A stretch of 45,236 bases of DNA from Propionivibrio sp. (lineage in GTDB: Bacteria; Pseudomonadota; Gammaproteobacteria; Burkholderiales; Rhodocyclaceae). The notes under the pieces were generated by a model. It was not told the origin of the DNA and made no database searches. It was given only the letters and a program-made list of their open reading frames with translations. Location of the stretch: assembly GCA_029975435.1 (NCBI GenBank), contig JARKPC010000215.1, positions 1-45,236 on the forward strand, written 5' to 3'. Positions 1 to 7,917 of this stretch are shown here, one piece after another. The translations under genes were made by a program, and so were the position numbers. The number at the start of each line of letters is the position of its first letter. Within the stretch, counting starts at the first letter, position 1.

Positions 1-2
1 AG

Positions 3-788
3 AAGGGTTTCAAAGCCATCCGAGCCCAGTGCGGCGTCCCAGGCATGAAGTCAGTCTATGGTGTTTCCAAGGGGGGCGCCTATGAACCGGCCACCAAGGG
101 CTGGCCGGAAGAGCAATCCTGGTCGACGGAAAAGTACCTCGACTACGTTCCCAAACTGTTCGAAGCCGTGCGCGAGAGGTTCGGCTTCGACATCCATCTG
201 CTACACGACGTGCATCATCGACTCACTCCGATCGAGGCTGGGCGTCTCGGCAAATCGATCGAAGACTACCGCCTGTTCTGGATGGAAGATCCGACCCCCG
301 CCGAGAACCAGGAAGCCTTCCGGCTGATCCGCCAGCACACGGTGACCCCCATCGCCGTCGGCGAGGTGTTCAACACTATCTGGGACTGCAAGCAACTGAT
401 TGAAGAGCAACTTATCGACTACATCCGCATGACCGTCACCCACTCGGGCGGCATCACTCACCTGCGTCGCATCGCCGATCTCGCCGCCCTCTACCAGGTT
501 CGCACCGGCAGCCACGGCCCCTCGGACCTTTCGCCGGTGTGCATGGGCGCTGCGTTGCACTTCGACCTCTCGATTCCCAACTTCGGCATGCAGGAGTACA
601 TGGGCTACCATGAGCAGACCATGGATGTCTTCCAGTGCGCCTGGAGCTTCGAGGACGGTTTCATGCATCCGGGCGAGAAACCCGGCCTTGGTGTGGAGAT
701 CAACGAAGCGCTGGCCGCCAAATACCCGTACGAGCCCGCCTATCTACCGGTCGCCCGCCTCGAAGACGGAACACTCTGGAACTGGTAA
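3..788 (+). CDS. manD: Mannonate dehydratase-type enolase superfamily protein, 5' end missing
   Basis: The frame is open from base 3, so the gene begins upstream of the window; 261 residues remain. They form the C-terminal TIM-barrel part of an enolase-superfamily sugar-acid dehydratase. [12 protein letters not shown], the metal-ligand segment WMEDP, the GEVFN segment and the C-terminal [10 protein letters not shown] are typical of the D-mannonate dehydratase (ManD/RspA) group, which converts D-mannonate to 2-keto-3-deoxygluconate through a Mg2+-stabilised enolate. Some members of this group have low activity or act on D-gluconate, so the substrate is not certain. A reductase of the diketogulonate family follows 50 bases downstream, which suggests a hexuronate or sugar-acid catabolic operon, probably under the GntR regulator at 1885-2598. 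Confidence 0.88.
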   Translation, partial: KGFKAIRAQCGVPGMKSVYGVSKGGAYEPATKGWPEEQSWSTEKYLDYVPKLFEAVRERFGFDIHLLHDVHHRLTPIEAGRLGKSIEDYRLFWMEDPTPAENQEAFRLIRQHTVTPIAVGEVFNTIWDCKQLIEEQLIDYIRMTVTHSGGITHLRRIADLAALYQVRTGSHGPSDLSPVCMGAALHFDLSIPNFGMQEYMGYHEQTMDVFQCAWSFEDGFMHPGEKPGLGVEINEALAAKYPYEPAYLPVARLEDGTLWNW

Positions 789-838
789 GCGATCCAGACA
801 CTGTGAATTACCCCTTATCGACATGAGGAGAACCATTG

Positions 839-1861
839 ATGGCACGCGTACCTTTTGAAACCGTTTATGAGGTCGTGACCGACGCTTTCGTCCGGGCCGG
901 TATGAAGCGCGAGGATGCAGAACTCTGCGCGCGGACGCATGCCGAATCCAGTTGTGACGGCGTCTATTCGCACGGGCTCAACCGCGTGCCGCGCTTCGTC
1001 GACTACCTGCAGCGCGGCTGGGTGGACGCCAATGCCAAACCGACCATCGTCAAGGAACTTGGCGTCATCGAAATCTACGACGGTCACAGTGGGCCGGGTA
1101 TCCTCAACGCCTTTTTTGCCACCGACCGCGCCATGGCCATCGCCGCAGAGCAGGGCGTCGGTATCGTCACCCTGCGCAACACCACCCACTGGATGCGCGG
1201 CGGCACCTACGGCTGGCGCGCGGCCGACAAGGGCTTCGTGGCCATCAGCTGGACCAACACCGAATCCTGCATGCCGGCGTGGGGTGGCAAGAACCCGCGC
1301 TTGGGTAACAATCCCTTCGTGATGGCTGTGCCGCGCAAGAAAGGACACATCGTCCTCGACATGGCCATGTCGCAGTATTCGTATGGCAAGCTGCAAGTTA
1401 CCCGCCTCAAGGGCGCCCAATTGCCGTATCCCGGAGGATTCGACAAGGACGGCAACCTGACGTCCGAACCCGGGCCGATCGAACAATCAATGCGCATCCT
1501 GCCAATGGGTTACTGGAAAGGCTCCGCGTTCGCGATTCTCCTCGACACCCTGGCGGCCGTGCTGTCCGAAGGCCTGCCGACCAACGCTATCGACAAAGTC
1601 CAGCGCGGAAGCTGCACCGGCTGCTCGCAAGTGTTCATGGTGTTCGATCCGCGACAACTGGGCGGCGAAGCGTTCACCGACCAGGTGGCGGACAGCGTGG
1701 CCGATTACGTGACTTCATCGACGCCCGATGAAAACGAACGGGAGGTGCGCTACCCCGGCCAGTCGACCGTGGCAATCCGTGCCGAGCATCGGGCCAACGG
1801 TGTTGTCGTTGACGACGGAGTCTGGGCCGAAGTGCTGGCGCTGGCCGGACGAACAGCCTGA
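839..1861 (+). CDS. dlgD: 2,3-diketo-L-gulonate reductase family oxidoreductase (YiaK/DlgD-like)
   Basis: This is a 340-residue NAD(P)H-dependent oxidoreductase of the malate/L-lactate dehydrogenase (YlbC/YiaK) family, which has its own non-Rossmann fold. The catalytic-histidine segment YSHGLNRV lies at residues 43-50. LGNNPFVMAVP and VLDMAMSQYSYGKL are family cofactor and core motifs. The length matches YiaK (about 332). In that family the enzyme reduces 2,3-diketo-L-gulonate to 3-keto-L-gulonate. The ATG at 839 was chosen over a TTG one codon earlier because GAGGAG (825-830) sits 8 bases before it. It is downstream of the mannonate dehydratase-type gene in the same direction. The exact substrate cannot be read from sequence. 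Confidence 0.87.
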   Translation: MARVPFETVYEVVTDAFVRAGMKREDAELCARTHAESSCDGVYSHGLNRVPRFVDYLQRGWVDANAKPTIVKELGVIEIYDGHSGPGILNAFFATDRAMAIAAEQGVGIVTLRNTTHWMRGGTYGWRAADKGFVAISWTNTESCMPAWGGKNPRLGNNPFVMAVPRKKGHIVLDMAMSQYSYGKLQVTRLKGAQLPYPGGFDKDGNLTSEPGPIEQSMRILPMGYWKGSAFAILLDTLAAVLSEGLPTNAIDKVQRGSCTGCSQVFMVFDPRQLGGEAFTDQVADSVADYVTSSTPDENEREVRYPGQSTVAIRAEHRANGVVVDDGVWAEVLALAGRTA

Positions 1862-1884
1862 TTTTCTGACGGGAACCCTGCCGG

Positions 1885-2598
1885 TCAGTCCGTCTCGAAC
1901 ATTTCCGGAAATCGACTGGCAATATTGGGCAGGGACAGGGTGATCTCCCGTAAATGGCTGCGCATGGCCGCAGCGGCTACCGTGGGATCGCCCGCTTCGA
2001 TGCCGTCGACAATTCGTTTGTGCTGTTCGATGAGCAGCGCGATCGGGGTGGCCGCATCGAGGCTTATGTAGCGGATACGGTCCATTTGCGACTTGATGCC
2101 CTCTATGACTCGCCAGGCATGGGCACGTCCGACTGACAGGGCGATCGTGCGATGGAACTCTTCGTCGAGCGCCAGGAATTCGACATTGTGTCCAGGTTCG
2201 ATGGCCTTCTGCTGTTCAATCAGGTTGCGCAATTCCTTGATCGCTGACAGCGGAGCCGACGTGGCGGCTTCCCGGGTGACGGCAATTTCGATCGCTTCCC
2301 TGACATAGCGCGCATCAAGCACATCAGCCACGGAAATCTTGACGACGAACGTACCCCGTTGCGGCTGAATGACGACCAGACGTTCCTCGGCCAGCTTGAT
2401 GAATGCCTCGCGGACCGGCTGGCGGCTCGTGGAGTACTGCCGGGCAATCTCCGACTCCGAAAGAGCTACTCCGGGATTGATCTCTCCGCGAATGATCGCG
2501 CCTCGCAGTTGGCGATAAACCTGCGCGCTTATCGAAGCGGATTCGTTGTCTCGGGAGCTCCGCGTCGAAGCCTTTGCCTCTTGGGTTTTGTTTCGCAT
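1885..2598 (-). CDS. GntR/FadR-family transcriptional regulator
   Basis: This is a 237-residue regulator. A winged helix-turn-helix occupies about residues 24-90 and includes SESEIARQYSTSRQPVREAF, the typical GntR recognition region. An FCD ligand-binding domain follows (about 100-225); its metal-binding positions are visible as LDEEFHRTIA, EQHKRIVDGI and RSHLREI. FadR-subfamily proteins are commonly repressors released by small organic acids, including uronate-derived metabolites. The gene converges on the reductase (stop codons 24 bases apart) and is divergent from nifV. The likely target is the sugar-acid operon, and autoregulation through the palindromes in its upstream region is possible; both are inferences. 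The ligand is unknown. Confidence 0.9.
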   Translation of the reverse strand: MRNKTQEAKASTRSSRDNESASISAQVYRQLRGAIIRGEINPGVALSESEIARQYSTSRQPVREAFIKLAEERLVVIQPQRGTFVVKISVADVLDARYVREAIEIAVTREAATSAPLSAIKELRNLIEQQKAIEPGHNVEFLALDEEFHRTIALSVGRAHAWRVIEGIKSQMDRIRYISLDAATPIALLIEQHKRIVDGIEAGDPTVAAAAMRSHLREITLSLPNIASRFPEMFETD

Positions 2599-2619
2599 CC
2601 TCGCCTTGTCTGTCAGTAG

Positions 2620-2633
2620 GCAACACGTGTTGC
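2620..2633. promoter_or_regulatory. 14-base perfect palindrome upstream of the GntR gene, candidate operator
   Basis: GCAACACGTGTTGC is a perfect palindrome 21 bases before the gntR start codon. A possible minus-strand -10 element (TAAAAT, complement of 2644-2649) lies just upstream, so the palindrome would sit near the transcription start, a usual place for an autorepressor operator. Function is inferred only from symmetry and position. Confidence 0.35.
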
Positions 2634-2721
2634 GTACGCGATATTTTATCCCTGATCAGGTGGTGGAGTTCCTGTGCGTCTGGCTTGTATTTTTGTGTTC
2701 CATGAGCGCCTGTATCGTTTC

Positions 2722-2743
2722 TTTTGGTGCGTTCGCACCAAAA
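2722..2743. promoter_or_regulatory. 22-base perfect inverted repeat in the gntR-nifV divergent region
   Basis: The arms TTTTGGTGCG and CGCACCAAAA are exact complements around a TT centre. The TTGGT/ACCAA half-sites resemble those of FadR-subfamily operators (PdhR, UxuR type), but here they are separated by 8 rather than 2-3 bases. The element lies about 87-108 bases upstream of the predicted nifV transcription start, the zone where an enhancer-binding protein would normally bind. There is no T-tract, so a terminator is unlikely. Confidence 0.4.
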
Positions 2744-2803
2744 ATGTTCGCTTTGCTGCATGGCAATCATCTGCAACGCCATGAAAAATAACAGTTTCTA
2801 AAC

Positions 2804-2819
2804 AGGCACCGGAATTGCT
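2804..2819 (+). promoter_or_regulatory. Sigma-54 (RpoN) -24/-12 promoter of the nifVWZM operon
   Basis: AGGCACCGGAATTGCT matches the RpoN consensus TGGCAC-N5-TTGCW, with GG at 2805-2806 and GC at 2817-2818 and the required 10 bases between them; only the first base differs. Transcription should begin near 2830, leaving a leader of about 12 bases before the nifV ATG and just including its AGGAG ribosome site. Nif operons are typically RpoN/NifA dependent. No canonical TGT-N10-ACA NifA site was found in 2599-2803. Confidence 0.75.
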
Positions 2820-2841
2820 TTATCGGACACAGGAGATTGCT

Positions 2842-4017
2842 ATGTCCGAAATACCATCCATTTCATCATCTGTTGTTATCAACGACACGACGTTGCGCGA
2901 TGGCGAACAATCGGCTGGTGTGGCGTTCACCCTCGAAGAAAAGCTGGCAATAGCTTCTCGGCTCGATGCGATGGGTGTTCAAGAGCTCGAAATTGGCATC
3001 CCCGCCATGGGGCTGGATGAGTGCGAGAGTATTCGCGCAGTGGCCTCGCTGGGGCTCGGAGCTCGATTGATGGTGTGGTGCCGGATGTCGGCGTCAGACA
3101 TTGCGGCATCGTGCGACCTCGGTGTCCATCTGATCGATATATCCGTCCCGTCGTCCGATCAGCATCTGGCATACAAACTGCGCCGGGATCGCGCATGGCT
3201 GCTCGATAATCTCGGACGGCATGTTGCGATTGCGCGAGACAACGGGATTGACGTGTGTATCGGTGCAGAGGACGCGTCGCGCGCCGACCCGGATTTCCTG
3301 GCGCAACTTGCCGAAGTGGGGCAGCGGGCCGGCGCACGGCGCATTCGTTTCGCCGACACCTTGGGTGTTCTCGATCCGTTCGCGGTGGCGAATCGCATCG
3401 AACAGTTGCGCGGAAGGACGGATCTGGAGATCGAAATGCATGCGCATGACGACCTCGGTCTGGCCACGGCGAATACCCTGGCCGCTGTCCGGGCCGGTGC
3501 CACGCACGTCAATACCACGGTCAACGGCCTCGGCGAGCGCGCCGGGAATGCTCCGCTTGAGGAAGTGGTGATGGGGCTTGGTCGTTGTTTTGGTGTCGCT
3601 ACGGGGGTCGATCTGAAGGGTTTTCCGGCGATTTCCGAACTGGTCGCAAAGGCCTCCGGTCGTCCCGTTTCATGGCACAAGAGTGTTGTCGGCGAAGGGG
3701 CGTTTACGCATGAGGCCGGCGTGCATATCGACGGACTGCTCAAGCACCCCGACAACTACCAGGGGTTTGATCCTGCGATCGTAGGGCGCCAGCACCGCTT
3801 CGTCCTCGGCAAGCACTCCGGAACGAGTGGCGTCAGGGTCGTTCTCGCGTCACTGGGCGAAGCCGTCAGCGATGGTGAAGCACGGTCATTGCTCGCGGCG
3901 GTGCGGGAGTTTGTCCAGGGGTTGAAGCGAACGCCTGTGTCAGAGGAGTTGCTGTCCATGCTCGCAGGGATCAGAAAGAGGCATGGGGCTCTGGATCCAA
4001 CTGTTGCTGTCCCCTGA
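2842..4017 (+). CDS. nifV: Homocitrate synthase NifV
   Basis: This is a 391-residue enzyme that condenses acetyl-CoA and 2-oxoglutarate to homocitrate, the organic ligand of the nitrogenase FeMo cofactor. It has the HMGL-like TIM barrel with [17 protein letters not shown] near the N-terminus (metal and substrate residues R19, D20, E22), the metal-binding [12 protein letters not shown] segment, and the alpha-isopropylmalate/homocitrate synthase signature ending [15 protein letters not shown]. The ATG at 2842 has AGGAG 6 bases upstream (2831-2835); an in-frame TTG at 2815 lies inside the -12 promoter element and is rejected. Leucine-pathway LeuA is a relative, but that protein is longer with a C-terminal regulatory domain, and nifW follows directly. 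Confidence 0.95.
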   Translation: MSEIPSISSSVVINDTTLRDGEQSAGVAFTLEEKLAIASRLDAMGVQELEIGIPAMGLDECESIRAVASLGLGARLMVWCRMSASDIAASCDLGVHLIDISVPSSDQHLAYKLRRDRAWLLDNLGRHVAIARDNGIDVCIGAEDASRADPDFLAQLAEVGQRAGARRIRFADTLGVLDPFAVANRIEQLRGRTDLEIEMHAHDDLGLATANTLAAVRAGATHVNTTVNGLGERAGNAPLEEVVMGLGRCFGVATGVDLKGFPAISELVAKASGRPVSWHKSVVGEGAFTHEAGVHIDGLLKHPDNYQGFDPAIVGRQHRFVLGKHSGTSGVRVVLASLGEAVSDGEARSLLAAVREFVQGLKRTPVSEELLSMLAGIRKRHGALDPTVAVP

Positions 4018-4026
4018 GAGGTTGCC

Positions 4027-4350
4027 ATGAACACTGAACGTGATTTACAGCGGGATATGGTGGGTCTTGAGTCCGCCGAGGACTTTCTTGAGTATTTCGG
4101 AATCGACTATGACCCAGAGGTCGTCATAGTCAATCGCTTGCACGTATTGCAGCGGTTTCATGATTATCTTGGCCGTCACCCGGCAGATGCCAGTCCAGGC
4201 TACGCCGAACATCGAGAATGTCTGGCCAGAGCCTATGCCGATTTCGTGAAATCCGACGCGATCACCGAAAAGGTCTTTCGCGTCCATCAACGCGCATCCG
4301 GAATAGCCTTCGTGCCTCTCTCGTCGATTGGAAGGGCGGGGCGCGAATGA
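4027..4350 (+). CDS. nifW: Nitrogenase stabilising/protective protein NifW
   Basis: This is a 107-residue protein. The segments FLEYFGIDYDPEVV and NRLHVLQRFHDYL are the family hallmark, and the length is close to other NifW proteins (about 105-115). NifW associates with the MoFe protein and is linked to its maturation and protection from oxygen. The start is 9 bases after the nifV stop with a GAGAGG ribosome site, and the last 4 bases overlap nifZ (ATGA), indicating translational coupling. Confidence 0.93.
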   Translation: MNTERDLQRDMVGLESAEDFLEYFGIDYDPEVVIVNRLHVLQRFHDYLGRHPADASPGYAEHRECLARAYADFVKSDAITEKVFRVHQRASGIAFVPLSSIGRAGRE

Positions 4351-4805
4351 TCACCCGGTGGGATTTCGGCGACGACGTGCGGGTGGTGCGCAACGTGCGC
4401 AACGATGGCACCTATCCCGGTGAGCAGGTTGGTGCGCTGCTCGTCCGCAGGGGCAGTACGGGTACCGTCATCGATATCGGTACCTTCCTGCAGGACCAGA
4501 TCATCTACACGGTACATTTTCTGGGCATTGACCGCATCGTCGGGTGTCGCGAAGAAGAGTTGATCGGCGTCGATGAGCCATGGTTTCCAAGCGCGTTTGA
4601 GAGCCGGGAACGGGTCAGGGCAAACAGGATTCTGGCGCTGGCATCCGAAACACGCATACCTAGCGGTGCTGTCGGCGAGGTGCTGCACGTTGTGCGCAAA
4701 CCCGACGGAATTCTTTACCACGTCCATTTTGATTGTCTGCCCGGGCGCATGCTTGCGGTGCCTGAGTCGGCGTTAGTTTCGCTATCGGAGTTGAACCATG
4801 TCTGA
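4347..4805 (+). CDS. nifZ: Nitrogen fixation protein NifZ
   Basis: This 152-residue protein is built of two related SH3-like NifZ modules, about residues 8-75 (motif RRGSTGTVIDIG then IYTVHFL) and 90-148 (PSGAVGEVLHVV then LYHVHFD). NifZ acts as a chaperone-like factor for P-cluster formation in the second half of the MoFe protein. The ATG at 4347 overlaps the nifW stop in an ATGA arrangement; longer in-frame starts would run far into nifW and are not needed. The last 8 bases overlap nifM. Confidence 0.93.
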   Translation: MITRWDFGDDVRVVRNVRNDGTYPGEQVGALLVRRGSTGTVIDIGTFLQDQIIYTVHFLGIDRIVGCREEELIGVDEPWFPSAFESRERVRANRILALASETRIPSGAVGEVLHVVRKPDGILYHVHFDCLPGRMLAVPESALVSLSELNHV

Positions 4806-5637
4806 AGTCAATTCGTATTTGAGGCTCAAACTCTCCCAAGAGCTTTTTCATAAACCGCCGGCCATGCTTGAACCGGTCGAGAGACAGCGCGTAGAGTCCG
4901 TTGCTGCCCGCCAGATGTCTATTGAACAGCGCATTCTTTCCTCTGCGGAAGCGGCGCAAGTCGTACTGCCGGCTTCTTCGTTGTCGCAGGCTCTGGCAGA
5001 AGTGCGGGGGCGCTATGCTTCTGACGATGAATTTCTCGCAGACATCGAGAGTTCGGGGATGGATCAAGACGGACTGATGAATGCGATCGAGCGGGATCTG
5101 AAGTTTGATGCCATTCTCGACGGTGTTGCGAGCAGGATTGTCGACGTCAGCGAAACCGATATCGAGATTTTCTACCTGATGCATCGGGAGAAATTCCGTC
5201 GGCCGGAGAATCGTACCCTCCGCCATATCCTGGTGACGATCAACGACTCATTGAAAGGGAACGATCGGGCTTCGGCGCGCAGGAAGATCGATAACGTCAG
5301 GGCCCGTCTTCTCAAGTCGCCGCATCGTTTTGCTGAGTTGGCGGAGCGATACTCCGAGTGCACGACCGCGCTGAACGGTGGCCTGTTGGGCACGGTCGAA
5401 AAAGGGCAATTGTTTCCGGAACTCGAAAAGACGGCTTTTTCCCTCGCGGCAGGGGAGCTATCCCGGGTGGTCGAGTCGCCGATTGGCTTTCATGTTATCC
5501 ACTGCGTTGCGGTCGAGTCTCCAAGTGAGCAGCCGTTGTCGTCCGTGCGCGAAAAAATCCGTACCCATCTGGTCGAATCGCGCCGTCGAGCGGCTCAAAA
5601 GGAATGGATCGCCTCCCTGTTCAAGCAGGCGGCGTAA
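4798..5637 (+). CDS. nifM: NifM, peptidyl-prolyl isomerase for nitrogenase Fe protein maturation
   Basis: This is a 279-residue protein. An N-terminal helical SurA-like region (about 1-125) precedes a parvulin/PpiC domain (about 130-245) with the motifs LRHILVTIND, FAELAERYSEC, GGLLGTVEKGQ and SPIGFHVIHC. NifM is needed for correct folding of NifH, probably by proline isomerisation. No signal peptide is visible, fitting a cytoplasmic role and separating it from periplasmic SurA or PpiD. It is the last gene of the operon and no convincing intrinsic terminator follows within 100 bases. Confidence 0.93.
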   Translation: MSEVNSYLRLKLSQELFHKPPAMLEPVERQRVESVAARQMSIEQRILSSAEAAQVVLPASSLSQALAEVRGRYASDDEFLADIESSGMDQDGLMNAIERDLKFDAILDGVASRIVDVSETDIEIFYLMHREKFRRPENRTLRHILVTINDSLKGNDRASARRKIDNVRARLLKSPHRFAELAERYSECTTALNGGLLGTVEKGQLFPELEKTAFSLAAGELSRVVESPIGFHVIHCVAVESPSEQPLSSVREKIRTHLVESRRRAAQKEWIASLFKQAA

Positions 5638-6100
5638 ATATGCGCTGTCTCTGACAGGGCTGTCGGCAATCAGCCTGCATAAGGTCTCTAAGTAAGCCGA
5701 CTTGCGCCAATCCCGTATTTTTGAATTCAGTGCATTCGTGATTGACTGGCGCAGGGGGGCGCCATAAACTTACGGGCTTGCTTGTACTTCTGAAAGCTTT
5801 GGCGTACGCACCTAACGCACGAAAAATGCTGTGGGCGGTAAGGTTTTCACACGTACAGGTGGCCGAGGGATGAGGCTGGGGCAAAAAAATAGACACAATG
5901 CTGGCATTCGAGTTCCACAAACTCCCGCAATTGCTTGTTTTTAGTGTCCAGGTATCGGTTTCCCACAATAGAATTGGCTGGGGTTTGGTGGGAAAGTTTC
6001 GCTCGGCGGTAAGGTAAGAAATTTGGGGTTTTTGCACCTATTTTTTGGGTTTTACGGTTTTTCATAACTTAGAAGCTAGCCAAGGGATCAAGGAGCGTTT
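5638..6100. other. 463-base gene-free stretch between nifM and the decarboxylase operon
   Basis: No supportable gene is seen. The stretch is more A/T- and T/G-rich than its flanks, most obviously from about 5880 to 6070, where runs of A, T and G recur. It holds short hairpins (CTGTC-TCT-GACAG at 5645-5657), a spaced inverted repeat (TGCGCCA near 5703 and TGGCGCA near 5747), and one sigma-70-like promoter. Minus-strand frames of 72 and 138 codons exist but resemble no family I recognise. Confidence 0.6.
5742..5770 (+). promoter_or_regulatory. Candidate sigma-70 promoter for the methylmalonyl-CoA decarboxylase operon
   Basis: TTGACT and TAAACT are separated by 17 bases, a 5/6 and 4/6 match to consensus. 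A start near 5777 would give a leader of about 320 bases before the first gene, so a second promoter closer to 6101 is possible although none is clear. Confidence 0.4.
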
Positions 6101-7648
6101 ATGGCAATACGCAAGGAACTAATGGACGAGTTGAACGAGCGCCGCGCCGCGGCGAGCGTCGGCGGCGGTCTCGACAAGCTCGAGAAACGTCACCAGAAGG
6201 GTCAACTCACCGCACGGGAGCGCATCGAGGAACTGTACGACGCATCGTCGTTCCAGGAATCCGGTATGCACGTCAATCATCAAACCGCAGAACTCAAGGG
6301 CAAAGCTCTCCCGGGTGACGGCGTGATTACCGGGATCGGCCAGATCGACGGCCGTCCGGTAGCAGCCTACTCGCAGGACTTCACCGTGTCTGGCGGATCC
6401 CTGGGGCGCATGCATGCCCAGAAGATCTGCGACATGATGGATACGGCGGCTAATCTCGGTGTTCCGGTGGTTGCCATCAACGACTCCGGCGGCGCGCGCA
6501 TCCAGGAGGCCGTGCATTCCCTGTCCGGCTATGGTCAGATTTTCTACCGCAACGTCGCCGTTTCGGGACTGGTTCCTCAGATCGCCATCATTGCCGGCCC
6601 CTGCGCCGGTGGTGCCGCCTATAGCCCGGCACTGATGGACTTCCTGATCATGACCCGCAAGAACTCGCAGATGTTCATCACCGGGCCGGACGTGATCAAG
6701 GCCGCCACCGGCCAGGAAGCACCGATCGAGCAATACGGTACGGCGCAGGCGCACGCCTCCGTCAGCGGCAACATCCACTTCATTGCTGAAGACGACAAGC
6801 ACGCTCTGGAGATCGCGCGCAAACTCCTGTCGTTCCTGCCGCTCAACAACATGCAGGATCCACCCCACAACATTCCGACGAGCATTGCCCTGACCAAGGA
6901 CGAAGGGATGAACGATCTGGTGCCCGAGGGTACCAAAGCGGCTCTCGACGCCTACAAGGTCATCAACCGCTTGGTCGATGGTGGTGATTTCCTCGAAGTC
7001 ATGCGTGAGTTCGCCAAGAACCTCGTCATTGGCTTCGCGCGGATCGAAGGCATGGTCGTCGGCATCCTCGCCAACCAACCTGCCTACAAGGCTGGTACGC
7101 TCGACGTTGATTCGTCGGACAAGGGCGCGCGCTTCATCCGCTTCTGCAATGCCTTCAATATCCCGATCGTCAACCTGGTTAACGTGCCGGGCTTCATGCC
7201 AGGGCTGGCGCAGGAACGAGCCGGCATCATCCGTCACGGCGCCAAGATGCTGTTTGCCTATTCGTCTGCGACCGTGCCGAAGATCAGCATGATTCTGGGC
7301 AAGTCCTACGGCGGTGCTTATCTCGCCATGTGCTCGAAGGATCTGGGAGCCGACTTCGTCTACGCCTGGCCGACCGCGGAAATCGCCGTCATGGGCGCCG
7401 AAGGCGCGGTCCGCATCATCTACCGCAAGGAAATGGAAGCAGCGGAAGATCCGAAGGCCAAGGAAGCCGAACTCATCGCCAGATACCGCGACGAATTCGC
7501 TTCGCCCTACCAGGCGGCTGAAAACAACATGATCAACGACGTTATCGCTCCGTCCGAGACGCGTTCCACGATCGCCATGGCGCTGCGCCTGTCGCTGACC
7601 AAGCGCGTGACGCGTCCGCCGAAGAAGCATGGGTTGATTCCGCTATGA
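6101..7648 (+). CDS. mmdA: Methylmalonyl-CoA decarboxylase alpha subunit (carboxyltransferase)
   Basis: This is a 515-residue biotin-dependent carboxyltransferase made of two crotonase-like domains. It moves the carboxyl group from (S)-methylmalonyl-CoA to biotin on the carrier subunit and releases propionyl-CoA. Family marks are TARERIEELYD near the N-terminus, NDSGGARIQE, the oxyanion segment GPCAGGAAYSPA, the C-terminal GKSYGGAYLAM, and AEIAVMGAEGAV. The length agrees with Veillonella and Propionigenium MmdA (about 510); glutaconyl-CoA decarboxylase alpha is longer. Propionyl-CoA carboxylase beta is a close relative, but the membrane beta and delta subunits downstream identify a sodium pump. 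A GGAG ribosome site lies just before the ATG, and the stop overlaps the next gene by 4 bases. Confidence 0.92.
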   Translation: MAIRKELMDELNERRAAASVGGGLDKLEKRHQKGQLTARERIEELYDASSFQESGMHVNHQTAELKGKALPGDGVITGIGQIDGRPVAAYSQDFTVSGGSLGRMHAQKICDMMDTAANLGVPVVAINDSGGARIQEAVHSLSGYGQIFYRNVAVSGLVPQIAIIAGPCAGGAAYSPALMDFLIMTRKNSQMFITGPDVIKAATGQEAPIEQYGTAQAHASVSGNIHFIAEDDKHALEIARKLLSFLPLNNMQDPPHNIPTSIALTKDEGMNDLVPEGTKAALDAYKVINRLVDGGDFLEVMREFAKNLVIGFARIEGMVVGILANQPAYKAGTLDVDSSDKGARFIRFCNAFNIPIVNLVNVPGFMPGLAQERAGIIRHGAKMLFAYSSATVPKISMILGKSYGGAYLAMCSKDLGADFVYAWPTAEIAVMGAEGAVRIIYRKEMEAAEDPKAKEAELIARYRDEFASPYQAAENNMINDVIAPSETRSTIAMALRLSLTKRVTRPPKKHGLIPL

Positions 7649-7917
7649 GCACCGGGATGGAAAACACCATCGTGGTGGCCAGTACGGACGGCGCGACGGC
7701 GGTGGCGACCAAGACGGTCGCCACTACCGTGGCTCCGGCCAAGAAAGATGGCGGGTTTTCCGCCAAGCCTACGGTCGGTGAACTGGTCGAGTTCCAGGCC
7801 ACCGGCCTGCTGGTGGTCTTTGTCGTGCTCGGCGCGATTACCGCAATTAGCGCGCTGATGTCCTGGCTGCTCAAGGTCCTTCTACCCAATCAATACTACG
7901 GGAAATCCAAACCATGA
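7645..7917 (+). CDS. Short delta/epsilon-type subunit of the Na+ pump (OadG-like, 90 residues)
   Basis: This is a small single-pass membrane protein. A short Thr/Ala-rich N-terminus and a lysine patch (APAKKDGG, about 31-38) are followed by one transmembrane helix (about 53-77, GLLVVFVVLGAITAISALMS) and the end PNQYYGK. Residues from about 23 on are nearly identical to the next gene, but the C-terminal alanine-rich linker and terminal domain of that protein are absent. Veillonella has a delta subunit and a shorter epsilon subunit that stabilises the complex; this gene may play the epsilon role. It overlaps both neighbours by 4 bases (ATGA), so translation is coupled through the unit. Confidence 0.8.
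   Translation: MSTGMENTIVVASTDGATAVATKTVATTVAPAKKDGGFSAKPTVGELVEFQATGLLVVFVVLGAITAISALMSWLLKVLLPNQYYGKSKP
7713..7901 (+). repeat. Tandem duplicated delta-subunit core, copy 1
   Basis: This 189-base segment aligns without gaps to 7991-8179 (offset 278). By eye I count 17 base differences, which change only one amino acid (Leu to Met) in about 63 residues. It covers the Lys-rich loop, the transmembrane helix and the PNQYYG end. Confidence 0.9.

Noticed and set aside
1866-1888. Hairpin CTGACGGG/CCGGTCAG between dlgD and gntR as a bidirectional terminator
   Set aside because: The stem has a mismatch, no T-run follows on either strand and it overlaps the gntR stop codon.
2607-2625. NifA-type site TGT...ACA near the gntR start
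   Set aside because: The spacing is 9 or 13 bases instead of 10, and it lies about 200 bases upstream of the nifV promoter.
2762-2776. Second sigma-54-like element (TGGCA...TGCA) upstream of nifV
   Set aside because: The spacing between GG and GC is 9, not 10 bases, and the element at 2804-2819 is a much better match.
5621-6065. Minus-strand frames of 138 and 72 codons in the nifM-mmdA spacer
   Set aside because: No family resemblance and no clear ribosome sites; codon use is unlike neighbouring genes. Kept only as an unexplained region.
6119-7630. 503-codon open frame on the minus strand
   Set aside because: It lies exactly opposite mmdA, has a His/Asp/Arg-rich composition typical of antisense frames in GC-rich genes, and matches no family.
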